A stretch of 64,000 nt of DNA from Asparagopsis taxiformis (lineage: Eukaryota; Rhodophyta; Florideophyceae; Bonnemaisoniales; Bonnemaisoniaceae), in NCBI GenBank assembly GCA_030407315.1, contig JALQPE010002464.1, positions 1-64,000 of the forward strand. The letters run 5' to 3'. This document shows positions 63,532 to 64,000 of this stretch, piece after piece. The position numbers were made by a program, and so were the translations under genes. The first letter of the stretch is position 1; each line of letters begins with the position of its first letter. Under the pieces are notes generated by a model that did not search any database, was not told the DNA's origin, and worked only from the letters and a program-made list of their open reading frames with translations.

Positions 63532-64000
63532 GAGTCTTCTGCGCTTCGGAAGGGGCTCTTCGGACTCTTCTTCTACCTCCGACTCTGCCTGACTGCTCCG
63601 CCGCCAACCCGTAGACTCTCCGTTCTCTGCCGTTTCGACCTGCGAAGTGTCTCGACTGGCTCATTCACCGCAAGCGGTGGTGCATTGAGAGGGAGACGGA
63701 GGAGAACAGATCCCAATTGCTTCTCAGAACCTGCCACAGTGGCATCAGGGGTTCCTTGAGCCTGCTCAACTGCAGGAACGGAAGTGGCAGGAGCAGGAGG
63801 GGTAGCAGGAGGGTGGAAGGGGCGGGAACGGAAGTGGCAGGAGGAGGGGTAGCAGAGAGGAGTAGAAGGGGTAGAAGTAGAAGGTAGAAGGAGTAGAAGG
63901 AGTAGAAGGAGTAGAAGGAGTAAAGGGGTAGAATGAGCACGAGGAGCAGGAGGGGTAGAAGGAGCAGGAGGGGTAGAAGGGCAGGAGGAGTAGGACCAGA
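63532..64000 (-). CDS. Upstream exon(s) of the oxygenase gene, low complexity, partial
   Basis: The minus-strand text near 63535-63620 reads an acidic, serine-rich segment ending in a basic PKRRRLV tract, typical of a nuclear signal. Further upstream (63600-63850) a second frame reads PAVEQAQGTPDAT and VETLRRSKRQRTESL, also nuclear-protein-like, so another intron or frameshift is likely. 63790-64000 is a GGAGTAGAA/GGCAGGAGG repeat (9-mer units clear at about 63880-63925) and may be coding low complexity or a microsatellite. The start is outside the window or not identifiable. Confidence 0.4.

Noticed and set aside
63665..63940. Leucine/tyrosine/serine-rich minus-strand frame as a membrane protein
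   Set aside because: It is a shifted reading of a short tandem repeat (GGAGTAGAA and related units); the other frame with a basic tract is more gene-like.
1..64000. tRNA or rRNA genes
   Set aside because: No cloverleaf with conserved boxes or rRNA core sequence was noticed on reading; a dedicated scan could not be run.

Overview
This is eukaryotic nuclear DNA packed with nested mobile elements. The evidence is two related families of chromodomain-carrying Ty3/gypsy LTR retrotransposons, SET domains, fragments of two eukaryotic housekeeping genes (Mediator subunit MED13 and the Sec1-family SNARE regulator Sly1), TATA-type promoters and a probable 49-nt spliceosomal intron. The genome looks intron-poor. 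An alga (possibly a red alga) or another protist would fit, but the sequence alone does not place the organism.

Layout. (1) 1-5146 plus 32181-32548, minus strand: a decayed cassette with gene A3 (coiled-coil family A) and gene C3 (DNA methyltransferase plus SET). (2) C3 is split by retrotransposon RE1 (5147-32180, minus orientation, 5-bp target duplication TAATG, about 666-bp LTRs). RE1 also carries a long antisense reading frame (6263/6407-8608). (3) RE1 pol is in turn split by T1 (14474-28147), a 13.7-kb DNA transposon with 46-bp terminal inverted repeats and a 4-bp duplication TCGC. T1 encodes a DDE/D-type putative transposase, a ParB-like plus adenine/cytosine-N methyltransferase, a transposase-derived protein without the catalytic core, and captured pieces of MED13 and Sly1. 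(4) About 33556-40998: degraded retrotransposon RE2 (plus). (5) 40999-47950: RE3 (plus), a close relative of RE1 inserted in the RE2 chromodomain and itself cut off in its integrase. (6) 47951-64000: a block starting CACTACGG with two further copies of a three-gene cassette (A1-B1-C1 and A2-B2-C2) and a 2-oxoglutarate/Fe(II)-type oxygenase gene. C2 is an intact 1169-residue fusion of ParB-like domain, beta-type DNA methyltransferase and SET domain.

Best candidate for an undescribed system: the A-B-C cassette. Each copy is bordered by its own class of short palindromes (CAGTAAAWTTTACTG-type around copy 1, AATAATACCSGGTATTATT around copy 2, CTAGTAATACTAG beside copy 3). I infer a mobile or selfish unit in which a ParB-like DNA reader is fused to a DNA-base writer and a protein-lysine writer and possibly acts on its own palindromic sites; the oxygenase next door could be an eraser. 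That functional scheme is inference; the domain architecture, the repeated gene order and the palindromes are visible in the sequence.
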